Under the pieces are notes generated by a model. That model had not been told where the DNA came from. It made no database searches and worked only from the letters and a program-made list of their open reading frames with translations. A stretch of DNA of 42,983 bases from Atkinsonella hypoxylon (taxonomy: Eukaryota > Ascomycota > Sordariomycetes > Hypocreales > Clavicipitaceae): contig JFHB01000242.1 in assembly GCA_000729835.1 (NCBI GenBank), forward strand, positions 1 to 42,983, in the 5' to 3' direction. Positions 1-11,339 of this stretch are shown here, piece after piece. Position numbers and translations under genes: made by a program. Every line of letters starts with the position of its first letter. Within the stretch, counting starts at the first letter, position 1.

Positions 1-1760
1 TATATTAATAAAGGTCTTTAGATTTATAAGATCTACTAAAAACTTAAGTTTTTAAAAGGCTTTTAGTTTATTATTTATATTAGTAATTCTATTACTATTA
101 ATAATAAAACCTAATAGTTAAATAGCTAAGTAGCTTATAAATAACTTCTTTATAGTTATTATTAACTTATTTTTCTTTAGAATTAATAAAACTATATTAA
201 GGTATATAAAGTAGTCCTTAGTAAAATTAAAGAATACAATAATATTATTAATATAGATTTATATAAAATATTAATGCTTTTAAAATAATTAATCTATATA
301 TTATTAAGTAAAAGCTAGTATATTCTTAAAGCCTATAAGCACTATATTTAATGCTTTTAATCTTTATTTTAATATTACTATTATATAAGATTAGTGCTTT
401 TATTTTATAAAAAGCTAGTAAAAAAACCTTAATATATTAAAGAGTAAAAATATCTTCTTACTATATATATCTACTATAATATTTAATTAATCTAGTAAAG
501 AGTATATATTTAGTATTATTACACTATTAAGTAGCTTTATATTAACTATAACTTATTCTTTTCTTTTTATTAGGGTTTTAATCTATACTATAAAGGCTAA
601 GTAGGCTATAGCTACTAAGTTATTTAAATATAATATCTTTCTACTTAAATACAGCTTATTATAGACCTTATTTAATTTAGCTTTATCTTTAGCTTTTAGT
701 AGGTAGATTTAAATAGGTTTTAGCTGCTTCTACTATTTATCTACTAAATCTACTCTTATATACTAGTCTTTAGGTATAGAAATAATACCTTTATTATAAT
801 AAATATTATATTTATCTATTAAGTTAATAAGCTTAGCTATAACGTTTAGGTTTAAGTTTTCTACCTTAATCTTATATTTATTATAAATATATAGTATATC
901 CTTAAAACAAGAGATTCTATATATAAAGATACTATTATTAACTTTCTTAAGGTTAAATCTACTACTATTACCTTTTTTCTATATTTTATAATCTTTTATA
1001 GATAATAGACTATTATTAGGTGCAATATTCTTAGAAAAATATATATATAAATTAAATAGGTTTATAATTATATAGTTAGCCTTAAGCTCTTTATTATACT
1101 AAAGATAAGTAATCTTTTAATTTTTCTAAATTATAATAAATTTATCTAAATAGTTATAAGCTACTATTTATTCCTAGTTAGTTATACTAAGTAATATATT
1201 TAGAATAAGGTTAGATTTTAAGTATATATAGTAGGCAGTAGCCTTCTTATTAGCTAGTACCTTCTTCTATTTAACTAGAATATATTTCTACAATTTTAGT
1301 GGAATTATTATAGCTTATACTGCTGTTACATTTTAATGTAGAATCTTTAAAATTAGTTAGAAGATACCTATTTCTATAACTATATTATAAATAAACTTAA
1401 TAGTAGCTTTAGAACAAATAAAATCGATTTTAACACTATAATTATAGAGGAAGGTTAAGCCTAGAAGGAGCTTTAGTCCTAAGTTACTTATTATATTAGC
1501 TATAACTGTAAAATAGCTAGTTATAGGTATACTATATATAGATCTAGGGATATAGAAGTTAAATATAGCTATCTTAGAGATATAGAAGGATAATAGCACT
1601 TTAGTAACTAGTTTTAGCTCTATTTTTACCTATTTTATATTTTAACTAAACTAAGTTAACTATACTTTATTAACTAGCACTAAAGAGGTTTTAGTATTTA
1701 GGTAGATTTAATATAATAGTTCTTTATTATAGAACTAAATAGAAATCTTTAGGAAGGAAT
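1..1760 (-). pseudogene. Gypsy pol remnant: aspartic protease and reverse transcriptase
   Basis: Reading the minus strand and treating TAA/TAG as RIPped Gln/Trp codons gives a continuous Gypsy-like polyprotein. A protease-like stretch with LLLGLTFLYN lies at about 1350-1600. A reverse transcriptase follows, with a VNIKLLN motif near 550-600. The catalytic box is at 241-255 and reads YINN, whereas active enzymes have YVDD; both aspartates are changed to asparagine, as expected from G-to-A on this strand. An 80-residue open stretch at 1357-1599 is only a surviving fragment of the protease region, not a gene. The family is clear; exact domain borders are approximate because of the stops. Confidence 0.7.
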
Positions 1761-3830
1761 TTAACTTTAGAATGCTAAATTTAATAATCTATAGCTTTAT
1801 AACTACTTTAACTACTTATTCTATTTAGATTCTCTATAAATTCTTTTAGTTTACCTCTATTTAAACCTTCTTCTTTTAGTTTTCTTTACTTTTAGTAAAA
1901 TAGGTTTTAATAAAGTTAGATTTTAGGCTAGTTAGTAGCTTATTAGTATTAACTATTTCTTCTTCTTCTATTAGCTAGTATTTATAGCTTTTAAGGTACT
2001 TCTTATAGTTTTTCTAGTTAGATTTATCTTTAAATGTTATTATATAGGTATATTCCTTATTATTCTATAGTAAGCTCTATTATTAAAAACGTTAAAGCTA
2101 CTAAGAATACTGCAGCTCTAGCTAATAATTCTAGCTAGCCTTTAAATTCTAGTTCTACTAAAGCTAGAGTTACTGCTCTTTTAGCAGCTAATTTCTTTAG
2201 TTTTATAGTAGGTATTAAGTATAATTATTCTAGTAATTTTTATAGAATAAAGGCTAGAACTAAAATTAACTATTACTTTTATTCTAGTTAGCTTAGTTAC
2301 CTTAAGCTACTTTATTGTTTTTAAAGTCTTTATTGTTAAATTTACTTTAAGTATAGTAGGTATTAGTACCTTCCTTATAGTCTCTTAATTTTTATTGTTT
2401 TCCTAGATCCTTTAGGTATTCTTATAGATCCTTAACCTTATTATTTACTATAGTAATATATATAGACCTTAGGTCTTTTACTATTAGAATTAAGTATAGC
2501 TATTATAATCCTAAGTATAGCTTATAATAAAGTCTTAAAAGGAGCTAAAGATTAATATAGTAGTTTTACTATTTATATAGATATATTAGAATACTCTAGA
2601 GGTAAATTCCCTAAATAATTTTTCTTTAATTATATCTTACTCTATAAACTTAGCTAAATCTAGCTATATTATTGCATTCTAGATCTATATACTAAATTCT
2701 TTATAAATAGTAGTATAAATAGAGTTTAAATTACTAAAAATAGCTATTTTTTTATAGTAATCTAAATACTACTTATACTATATTAATGCATTCCCTTTAA
2801 AGAGAGTCTAGAGCTTAATATAAATAGCTTTTTAGGCGTTAATTGCACTATAGCTATAGTAGTCTTTAATAGCTTAAATCTATAGCTCTATATTATAAAA
2901 AATAGAGTGCTTTTCTTTATATAAAATTAGCTTATAGATATTTCTATTGTTAAAGAGCTTAAAGTAACTAATATTAGTAATCTTCTATATAGAATCTATT
3001 TATTCCTTAGGGGTTTAGAACTATATATTGCTCTAATTATTCTGCTTTTAATATAGATTTAGCCTTTTACCTACTAGATTTAGCTAGAGATTATTGTTTC
3101 TAATATAGTATAGTGCCTATTAATTTATATACTAATATTTAAAGTTACTAAATACTTAATTCTAGTCTTTTTTAGTATTTTAGCTTTTCTTAGCTTTACT
3201 ATTATAGTATTACTCTAATAGATTCTTTAGAAATTATAGTAGCTTCTATTCTTTTAGAAAAGTACTAAGGTGCCTAAAGTATCTCTATATTATATAGTTT
3301 CTTTTACTTAAGAGTTGCTTTTAACCTTACTTCTAGTTCTAGTTATCTTTTAGGGATAAGTAAGGATTAAAAGCCCTTTACCTATAATCCTTAGGTTAGA
3401 AGCCTTATTAGGTATAGTATTGCCTATTGTATTTATTTTAAGGCTTAAGTGTAGTCTCTATTTTCTAGGCTAAGTATTATTGCTCTACCTAAAGAGCAGT
3501 AATTTTGTTGTTTAATTCTCTCTATAATCTACTAATTTTATTAATTAATTCTTCTCTAATTCTACTAATTTACCTACTAATTTCTATAGAAAAACCTATA
3601 AGCTATTCTAGTAAAGGGCTCTACTTAATGCAGCAGTCCTAGAGGCGCAAGTAAATTAAGCTTACTAGCACTAGGTTGCAACTAGCTTAAGCGTTCTTAC
3701 TGCTACCTAACTTAGCTAGTTAATAATGTATATAACTATATAGCAGCTAATAGCAAGTAAGGCAATAGTAAGAGCTATAGAGCAGCGCTAAAGCGCTACT
3801 AGTGCAGTAGAGCTAAAGGCTCCTTACTTC

Positions 3831-3857
3831 CTCCCTCTCTCTCTCTCTCCCTCTCCC
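3831..3857. repeat. CT-rich microsatellite
   Basis: An almost pure CT run with a few CCC interruptions lies inside the insert of element E. Confidence 0.9.
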
Positions 3858-3881
3858 CTACTACCTAAGTATACGCATAGG

Positions 3882-3899
3882 TATATATATATATATATA
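3882..3899. repeat. TA dinucleotide microsatellite
   Basis: Nine uninterrupted TA units lie inside the insert of element E. Confidence 0.9.
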
Positions 3900-4817
3900 G
3901 CAATGCTGCTATAGCTATTAGCCTAGCGCAGCAGAGCACCTACTGTTTATAATAGAGACCTTACTAGGGCCACTTAGGCTCTATAGCAGCATTCGTTATA
4001 GAAGCACTAGGGTTTTCCCCCCTACTATAGGGTTTTTCTACAGTAGATTAGTTACTAAGCAGGGGTTCTAGCTCTCTAGTGTAATTTAATAATTCTAGTA
4101 AAGGGTTCTTTTTTCTAAGTAGTTCTACTACTTCCTTTACTTTATACTTTAGCCTAAAGGTATAAAACCTTTAGTAAGCTTATAAAAGCAGTAAGATTTT
4201 AGCTAGTTCTTTAATTAGTAAGTTCTTCCTAGTAGTTTAAGGTATATCTAATAGATCTAGGTCCTTAGTAAGCAGTATAAATCTAAATCCCTATACTTAC
4301 TTTCCTTTAATATTCTAGGTAGAACTAGCACTAGCTTTATAGATAGTATTTTCTAAGCTATTAGATCTAGATAATCTAGCCTTAGCTTTTCCTTTTAGCA
4401 TTACTATTAGTAAATCTATAAGGAGTTTAGTAAATTTAGCCTTATTAATAATTCTATTAATCTACCTCTATACCTACTATACTATAGAAGCATTAACAGT
4501 ATTCTAGTAAGAAGGTAGTTCTACTAGCTTAAATTAGTTATATAATTTAAGCTGTTTATTAATAAATTTATAGTAAGTAAAATAAAGTAGTAAGCTCCTT
4601 TTTTCCTAAGGTATAAAATCCCTTTTTTAAATCTAGAAATCTAGATTTTAACAGTAAAATTTATAGAATTAGTGTATAGTTTTAAGTTCTTTATTAGTAA
4701 AAGGAATATAATTCCTTCTACTAAGCTCCTTCTAAAGTTACTCTATCTTAAATATTGCGATTTTAGCTTTTTAAGCTTAAGAAGGGTTAGCAACAATTAG
4801 AAGCAATTGCTACTACT

Positions 4818-5060
4818 TATTACAAATAGATCTAATGTAGGTTTATTAGATATAACTATAGGTTATTAGATTTAATAGGTTATATAATAATTTGTAAGAG
4901 GAGTTGTAAGAGCTTCTGTAAGAAGTATTTAATAATAATGTTCTAGTAAATAATTGTTAATTGTTTAATTTAACTACCTAAGCATTGCTTCTGACTACTT
5001 ATATATAATTGCAGTCACGTGCGCTAGTGACCTGCGGGTCCGTAGGATTATCCCGTAACA
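4818..5060 (-). repeat. 5' LTR of Gypsy element E (243 bp)
   Basis: On the minus strand the LTR begins TGTTACGGG at 5060 and ends TGTAATA at 4818. The terminal inverted repeat is TGTTAC/GTAACA with the last CA turned into TA. The LTR of element D has exactly the same length. Confidence 0.85.
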
Positions 5061-6078
5061 CCTAGTATTTAGATTAGTAATAATGCTAGCTCTTTTGTAT
5101 TAGAATTCCTAGAAACAATTAATAAGCTAACTAGTATAAAATATTATTATAGAAGCTCTTTACACCTATAAACCTAAGGAGCTATAGAAATTATAAATTA
5201 GAAATTAAATTAGAAGCTAAGATTCTATATTAATTAATATTAAAGGCAGTAAAGTGTTTACCTTTCTGCTTTAAACTTTATATATAATATCTTATAGCAC
5301 TTATTATTAAATATATATTCTCTTTAGGTATTATTAAGTTAACTACTATAGAATCTATTAGAATTAAATAATAAACTATTTAATCTTATTAATTTAGAAA
5401 GAGTATAAGCTACTTAAAATATTATTATATAAATAAAGGAGGTATAAGACCTTATATAGTAAAATATAGTTAAAGCCTAAAAGGTATAAAAGAACTAAGC
5501 TAATTAGAAAAGAAGAGAAGTTAACTTTAATGTAAGCAATAAAGTCTATATATAGAAGAAAGGCTTTATAACTTTAGCTCTAACTACCTAACTTAATTCT
5601 TAATATACTAGTCTATAGTTAATAATTAAAAAGAGAGGTTATAGCTTTATTTTAGATATTTTAGGCTAGTTTAAAGGGTCTTTATTGTTTTATACAAATA
5701 GGCTACAAAAAGCATTAATTAATCTATTGCCTTAGCAGCTAATAACACTAAAGAAACTATAAGAAATCTAGAGCTAAATAGAATATAAAGTTAACTAAGT
5801 ACTAGCCTTTAGATTAAAGAGTTAGAATAAAACCTTAGAATATTAGGTTAGTTAAAAAGGTTATAACCTAGATAATTAATAGTATCTAGCAAGGAATTTA
5901 GCTAATACAGCATTAGCTTTAGTAAAATTTTATAAGAAGTATCTAGATACTATAGAACTACTAGTAAGACTACAGGAATAGTTAGTTGCAGCTACTAATA
6001 ATAAAGCTATAGTAAAACATAATAATAACAATATAACTACTAAGGATGCTATAATAAAGAGGAAAATACCTATACAAT
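5061..6078. other. RIPped unidentified repeat remnant between elements E and B
   Basis: No intact gene is present. On the plus strand, at about 5750-6078, one frame reads as protein-like if TAA/TAG are taken as mutated Gln/Trp codons. It includes a stretch LANTALALVKFYKKYLDTIE and a Lys/Arg-rich end. The same frame continues across element B into 20055 onward, which shows that B landed inside an older, already transposon-like sequence. I do not recognise the protein. Confidence 0.4.
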
Positions 6079-6788
6079 TATTGAAATTAATAGGGATTAC
6101 AGGACTAGATATCTAAGAGGGTAGTGGTCTCTTAGATTTAGCATCTGTAATTGCTCCTAGCAATTATCACGTAGTGGAAGCAGCAGCGGCCTAAATCAAG
6201 CTGTAGTATATAGTACTAGATCACGTAAAGGCAATAGATAACTGTAATAGTGGTATCTTTATATTGAGAGCGCTGTAATAAATAAGTTAGTAAGAGTAGG
6301 ATCTTGAATCTTTCTAGTCCCTTATAGACCTACTAACTATATTAGCAGGCTGTAGTCGCTAAAAGGGGCTTATAGGCTACTTTATAATTTCCGCAAAAAG
6401 ATTTACTATATAAAAACAAAAAAATCGACTTACAGCTATATAAATAAGACGCTTATGTGCACAATTTAACAAATTTTACTAATAATAAGTAACCCTTATA
6501 AGCAACTCTATCTAACAATTATACTATTAGATAGCCCTAATTCTTAGCTTTTAAATAGTATACTTCTTGAATTTCTACTATTACTAGTTGTGGAGAAAAT
6601 CGCTGTTAAAGTTAACTATAGGTTAGGCAACTTTGCCTTAGTTAATTCTAGATGTTTTACATCTAGTAACAGCGATATCTCTACTAAAAATCAACGTAAT
6701 AAGACCTAGTTAGGGTTACGTAATAGAGCAACTAACAGGCAACTAGCAAGCATAAAAATAGGCTATATAGGGTAGCTTATTTTTAACA
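6079..6788 (-). repeat. 3' LTR of Copia element B
   Basis: On the minus strand it starts TGTTAAAAATAAGC and ends TTTCAATA (CAACA turned into CAATA). It is the same length as the 5' LTR. Most differences between the two LTRs that I checked are C/T or G/A. Confidence 0.92.
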
Positions 6789-6796
6789 CTCCCTCT
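6789..6796 (-). other. Polypurine tract of Copia element B
   Basis: On the minus strand the bases directly before the 3' LTR read AGAGGGAG. This is the expected site and composition of a plus-strand primer for an LTR retrotransposon. Confidence 0.75.
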
Positions 6797-7050
6797 AGAA
6801 ATGTAAGAAGTAACTAGTTCTATAAGCAACTTAGCTCCTTTAAAGGATATCTAAGTTAGAATTAACTAACAAAATACAGTACTAATAACAGAACTAAATA
6901 ATATAACTAATTCTAGCAATTTTAGGGTAGTTATAGTTAAATATAACTAGTTATTGTTAATTGTTTTTGTTGTTTTCGATTTTTAACTGTTTTTTATTGC
7001 TTTTCGATTTTTTAAGTGTTTTTGTTGCTTTTATAAGCTAGCTAGAAAGC
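6797..7050. other. 3' untranslated part of element B with T-rich near-repeats
   Basis: No coding remnant was seen. Between about 6950 and 7040 the units TTTTTGTTG and TTTTCGATTTTT recur with small changes, giving a T-rich imperfect repeat. Confidence 0.5.
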
Positions 7051-10000
7051 TCTAGTAACTTAATAAATTGTTAATGCTTTTAAATAGCAAGAGGCTTAGT
7101 TAGGCTATCTACTAGCATCTAATTTATATTAATATAACTAACCTTAGCTATACCTTTATAAATCTTTTCCCTAATATAGTTAAACTTTAAAAGGGTGTGC
7201 TTAGTCCTACTATATAACGTTAGGTTGTAAGCAGTAACTATAGCGCCTTAATTATTACACCTAATAGGAATAGGAGGGGTTAAAGGCAGCTTTATCTCCT
7301 TAAAAAGGCTGTAGAGCTACTCTAATTCCCTAATAGCTTTAAATAATACATTAGATTCTGCTTCTAAAGTAGAAAGAGCAATAGTACTAGCTTTTTTCGA
7401 TTTCTAGCTAATAGGTCCACTAGCTAGCTTATATAGATAAGCATAGGTTAATTTAGAAGAGACTTTATTACTAGCAAAATCGCTATTATAATAACTAAGG
7501 AGGGTCTTAAGTACTTCTTTAGAGCTAGAAGCTTTAGAAGAAGACCCTATAGGGTGTGGACTAGAACGCTTATAAATAATAGTAAAGCTTCTAGTACTAC
7601 TTAAGTACCTTAGGAGGTGCTTAGAGGCATTTAGGTGCTCTATATAGGGCTTAGCTAGGAAGGTTGATAGCTACTGAACGGAAAAAGCAATATTAGCCCT
7701 AGTTAGCAACATAAGGTACATTATAGTGCCTATTATGCTCTAATAAAGCTTATAATCGGTTTTTAAGAGGAGTTTTGTAACTAGTTACTTTAGAATCCCC
7801 GGCTGTATAGGGATAGAAGCTAGCTTAGCATCTAGCATTTTAAATCTTTCTAGGGCTTTAAGGATATATTAAGATTAGTGGATTTTAATAGACCTTTTAG
7901 ACCTATTATGGGTGATTTGTACACCTAGAAAGAATTCTGCTGGTCCTCTATCTTCTATTAGATAAGCTTTATATAATAGCTTCTTTAGCTTATTAATATA
8001 GCTTAGGTTTAGACCAATTAGAAGATAGTTATCTACATAAGTAGCAATATATATAGATGTAGCTAGGTTATAAAAGACTGCTGGGTCTGATATAAGAGGT
8101 TTAAATCTATGCTTTTGAAGTAATTCTGTTAGAATTTGCTGCTATTCTCTAGGACTTTGCTTTAGACTATAGAGGGATTTTTCTAGCTTAATTACTTGCT
8201 CTTTAGAGGGCTTATAATTATAGCTTTTTAGTAGCTTAGCTACTAATAGCGATGCTTGCTCTGCAAATTTAACGAATCTATCTAGGATTTCTATATAAAT
8301 AGCTTCTTTTAGCTTACTATTTAAAAACGCTCCTATAAAATCGATTTGCTCGACTTCCTAGTTATTAAAAGCTGCAAGAGCTAATAATATACGCCAGCTA
8401 GGAGGAATACTAGTTGCAGCAAAGGTCTCTAGATAGTCTTAACCTTCTATTTGCATAAATCCCTTAGCAATAAGGCGGGCCTTATATTTTATAGGATTAT
8501 TTTCTTTATTCTTCTTTAGCCTATAAACAAGCCTATTCTTTAGAACTCTTTAGCCCTTAGGTACTTAGTCTTTCCCTATAAATTTAAAGGTTCTAGCAGC
8601 TAATAGCTGCTTAAATTCGCTATAGGTAGCTTCTATTTAATGCTGCTTAGCAGAGCTTTTTAGGGCTTACTTCTACATGTTAGGAAGTTTATCCTTATTA
8701 CTATTAGAAGTAATAGCTGCTTTAGTCCTTACCTTAAAGCATAGATCCTTAATTAAGGAAAATATATCTCTATCTAGATCTATAGCATTAGCATCAATAG
8801 ATTTAGCTTTAGCTTCTATAGGTTCTATATTAGCCTAAGGGGCTTCTATAGTTATAGGGGCTTTAGGGGCCTCTATAGCTTCTATAGGGTTGCTTAGTAG
8901 AAGAGCTTAATCTATAGGTTCTAGTGGATAATTTAGTACATCTAGATAACTAGGATAAGGATACTTAGGAGTATAATTATCTACTAATTGCTGGTTATTG
9001 ATTTCTCCCTCTAAAGGATTATCTACTATAGAACCAATAGGAACCTTAGGGATGCTCTATAAAATAGAACCTATTCCTTCTATAATTTTAACGAAGCTAG
9101 TCTTTATAACAGCTTGTTTAGAGGGGATGTATATTAGATATACATTAGAACCTAGTGTAGCTAAAAGTCTACTAGGAATAGTTCTTTTAGCTAGCTTCTA
9201 CAACCTAGATCGTTGTTCTAAAGGAATTAGAACTTCGCAATAGGAGCCTATAGCCCTTATTTTAGTAAAATTAGGCTTATAGGTCTTAAAAGGCTCTAAA
9301 TTAGCTAGATATAGCTGTTTAGGACTTAGTAGTTTAGTACTATTCGCAGTAGTATTAACTAAATCCACTATAGCAGAAAGGATGTAAGACTATAGATATA
9401 GAGGTAATTGTAACCACTATAGGGTAGCACGTAAACGGTCTAGAAGTACCCTTATAGCTCTCTCTATTAGCCTATTCTGTTTATAAATATAGGGGCAAGA
9501 GGTGCTAAAGTAAATACCCTTAGAAGATAGCTAAGCTTGCAACCTAGTATTAATTTCTATACTACTATTAAAATAAAGGTGTTTAGGGTAGCAGTTATAC
9601 TGGTTCTTTAATTCCTTAAAGAAGCCTTTAATATAGCTATAGAGAGTAGAACTTATCTTTATTAGCTAGATTAAAAGACTACTTATACCGTAATTTTCTA
9701 TTAATTAGAAAAAGAACTAGAGGCCTTTTATTGTGCAGTATAGGCTCTATTTTAACAGTATCTCCCTCTATAATATCTAAACATCTAGGGGGGTTAGGAA
9801 TAGTACGCTTGCTAGGTCTTCTAACAACTTTAGCTTAATTGTAAGCTAGGCAGTTAAAATCCTTTTCCTTAATTTTTGTAAAATTAGGAATACCTTTAGT
9901 AATAGAAGCAGTCTTCTTTAGTAAAGGGAGTCCTATATGCTTTAATCTAACGTACTAAGTAGTAGCTAATTCTAGGAGCTTCTTATAGGAAGAAGAAGCA

Positions 10001-10064
10001 GTAGTAGGAGAATTACTACTAGAATTATCATTAGAGCTAGCTTCCTGTTGCTCCCTATCTTGCT
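7050..10064 (-). pseudogene. Copia pol remnant of B: integrase C-terminal part, reverse transcriptase, RNase H
   Basis: The minus strand carries the second half of the Copia polyprotein. The reverse transcriptase begins near 8900, where a KARLVAKGFMQ-like motif and a VEQIDFIGA-like motif can be followed from the better preserved copy C. RNase H lies at about 7080-7400 and reads ALSTLEAES, then SRTKH, then LVDSLTKPLA, matching the Copia RNase H signature. Many in-frame TAA/TAG codons are present. Element A is inserted at the upstream end (10070), inside the low-complexity linker between the protease region and the integrase. Short open stretches, such as 8998-9243 on the other strand, are by-products of RIP, not genes. 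Confidence 0.8.
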
Positions 10065-10069
10065 AGATC

Positions 10070-10595
10070 TATCAAAAGTAGCTTCAACACCAGTGCCAAA
10101 AGTGGCCACAACACCAGCGATACTAACATCGCCAGCTTCATGCAACATCAGCTCCAACAGCTGTTACTAGCACAACTACTCCAACAGTAGCACAACAAAG
10201 GAACTTAGTTACAACAACTAAGTGTAGGAAACAAGTAGGTGTAGTGGACTAGGATAGAATACAACAGGGGTTATCTAGTCTGTTATCTTTCCTTTGTTAT
10301 AGAGCTCTACACACACTAATATCAGCCTCTCTTATAGAGGCAGTGCAATAGATCACTTAGCATCTCTTAGAATTCTCTCGCTCTATAAGCTGCAGGATTT
10401 TCGGGTATCTAGCTATCCCCCTTCCTGTTTTTCCTTCTTCTCTTCTCTTTCTTTCTCTCTTAGAATTAGCTATATATAGACTGCTTCCTCCCTCCTAAGT
10501 TAGAGGAATTAAGTAAGCAATTCACACTCTTCTACACACTAGAAGCTTCTTTATCTTCTCTCTCTTCTGTTATCTCTTCTATCTCCTCTTTAATA
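10070..10595 (+). repeat. 5' LTR of Copia element A
   Basis: It is 526 bp, identical in length to the 3' LTR. Its first 130 bp keep many CpA sites that are TpA in the 3' LTR, so the two copies were mutated unequally. Confidence 0.93.
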
Positions 10596-10608
10596 GTTAT
10601 AAGCCTAG
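10596..10608 (+). other. Primer-binding site of element A, half-tRNA initiator Met type
   Basis: GTTATAAGCCTAG starts directly after the LTR. It is the complement of the anticodon arm of fungal initiator tRNA-Met (CTGGGCTCATAAC) except for two changes, TG to TA and CA to TA, both of RIP type. Drosophila copia also primes from an internal fragment of this tRNA. Confidence 0.7.
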
Positions 10609-10769
10609 TTTGCCCTTCTTTAGCATCTTTACCTTTTCGATAACTCTATTATTTTCTTTAGCTCCCTAAAGCTATTTACATTATTCTGTTATTATAGATA
10701 CCTAGTATCTTTAATAACACTCTTTTTATTACACAGTTACGTGCTTTGCACTATACTATATAATTTCCC

Positions 10770-10850
10770 CGTTATTAATAATGATAACATCTTTTCTTGT
10801 TATTAACAACAATAACATCTTTCTTGTTATCTACTACAATAACAACCTCT
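10770..10850 (+). repeat. Imperfect tandem repeat in the leader of element A
   Basis: The unit ATAACATCTTTCTTGTTAT, followed by a short AACAAC-like linker, recurs about two and a half times with small changes. Confidence 0.6.
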
Positions 10851-10875
10851 TTAATATTAATCACGTAATATTAAT

Positions 10876-10896
10876 CCTAACCCTAACCCTAACCCT
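10876..10896 (+). repeat. Short interstitial telomere-type repeat (CCCTAA) in element A
   Basis: About three and a half CCCTAA units stand in the leader of element A, followed by AGAGGGTTAG, which could pair back to form a small hairpin. CCCTAA/TTAGGG is the usual telomere repeat of filamentous fungi. Confidence 0.9.
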
Positions 10897-11339
10897 AGAG
10901 GGTTAGCAGAAGGAGTTAGTTATTAACCCCTTTAAAGAGATAACACTTGCAACAATTTAACAATAAATTAAGCAGTTATACTACTAAAAGCGCCCTAATT
11001 TTCACTATAGATTTTGCTCTAATTTAAAATCTAACTTCTGTTCTAAATTCGTCTTTAAAAATAGAATATTTCCCTTAAATTAACTTCTTAATTTTCTTTT
11101 AGCATTAGTTTTAAATCTAATAGTAAAGTACAATATTAATTTTTAGTCTTAAATTTACACTAAATTTAACAACAAATTCTACAGCGAATTTAACCCTAAT
11201 TACAAAACGGATTTCTACTATAGATTTATTATTAATTAATCTACTAGATTTTTACTATAGATTCCACTATAGAGCTTAGATTAACAGCTTAATACTAACT
11301 TTGTACAGCAAGAGACTAGAATTATTAGATTTTAGTTAT

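Larger units (their letters stand above)
3605..4105. repeat. 473-bp insert in element E, flanked by a 14-bp direct repeat
   Basis: The motif ATTCTAGTAAAGGG occurs at 3605-3618 and again at 4092-4105. Element D has this site once, at about 39889-39902, with no insert. The insert is visibly less AT-rich than the rest of E and includes a CT run and a TA run. It has no coding capacity that I can read and no obvious terminal inverted repeat. Confidence 0.65.
2000..4780 (-). pseudogene. Gypsy gag-like remnant of element E
   Basis: This region corresponds to 39220-41800 of element D. With stops ignored it reads as a charged, Lys/Asn/Gln-rich protein with a gag-like core near the LTR. A low-complexity Asn/Gln/Ser tail lies before the protease. 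No intact zinc knuckle could be read. The region is interrupted at 3619-4091 by a segment absent from D. Product assignment is by position between LTR and protease, so it is an inference. Confidence 0.5.
1..5060 (-). mobile_element. Ty3/Gypsy LTR retrotransposon E, RIP-degraded, truncated by window start
   Basis: This is a minus-strand Gypsy element whose 5' LTR is at its right end. It is an inverted copy of element D (38936-42983): the two align base for base apart from transitions and one extra segment in E. Going leftward, the order is LTR, gag-like region, protease-like region and reverse transcriptase, which is the Gypsy gene order as far as it is visible. The 3' half and 3' LTR lie outside the window, so the target duplication cannot be tested; the 5 bp to the right are CCTAG. 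Every frame is full of TAA/TAG codons at positions expected from CAA/CAG/TGG, so the element is dead. Assignment to Gypsy rests on the reverse transcriptase reading and on the similarity of D to the fungal Gypsy VVVDIRGLN motif. Confidence 0.85.

Noticed and set aside
8998..9243. Short open frames within the RIPped elements (for example 8998-9243, 17904-18104, 35316-35504, 36079-36282, 38367-38585) as genes
   Set aside because: They lie antisense to Copia gag-pol remnants. Their composition follows from AT enrichment and the complementary coding sequence.
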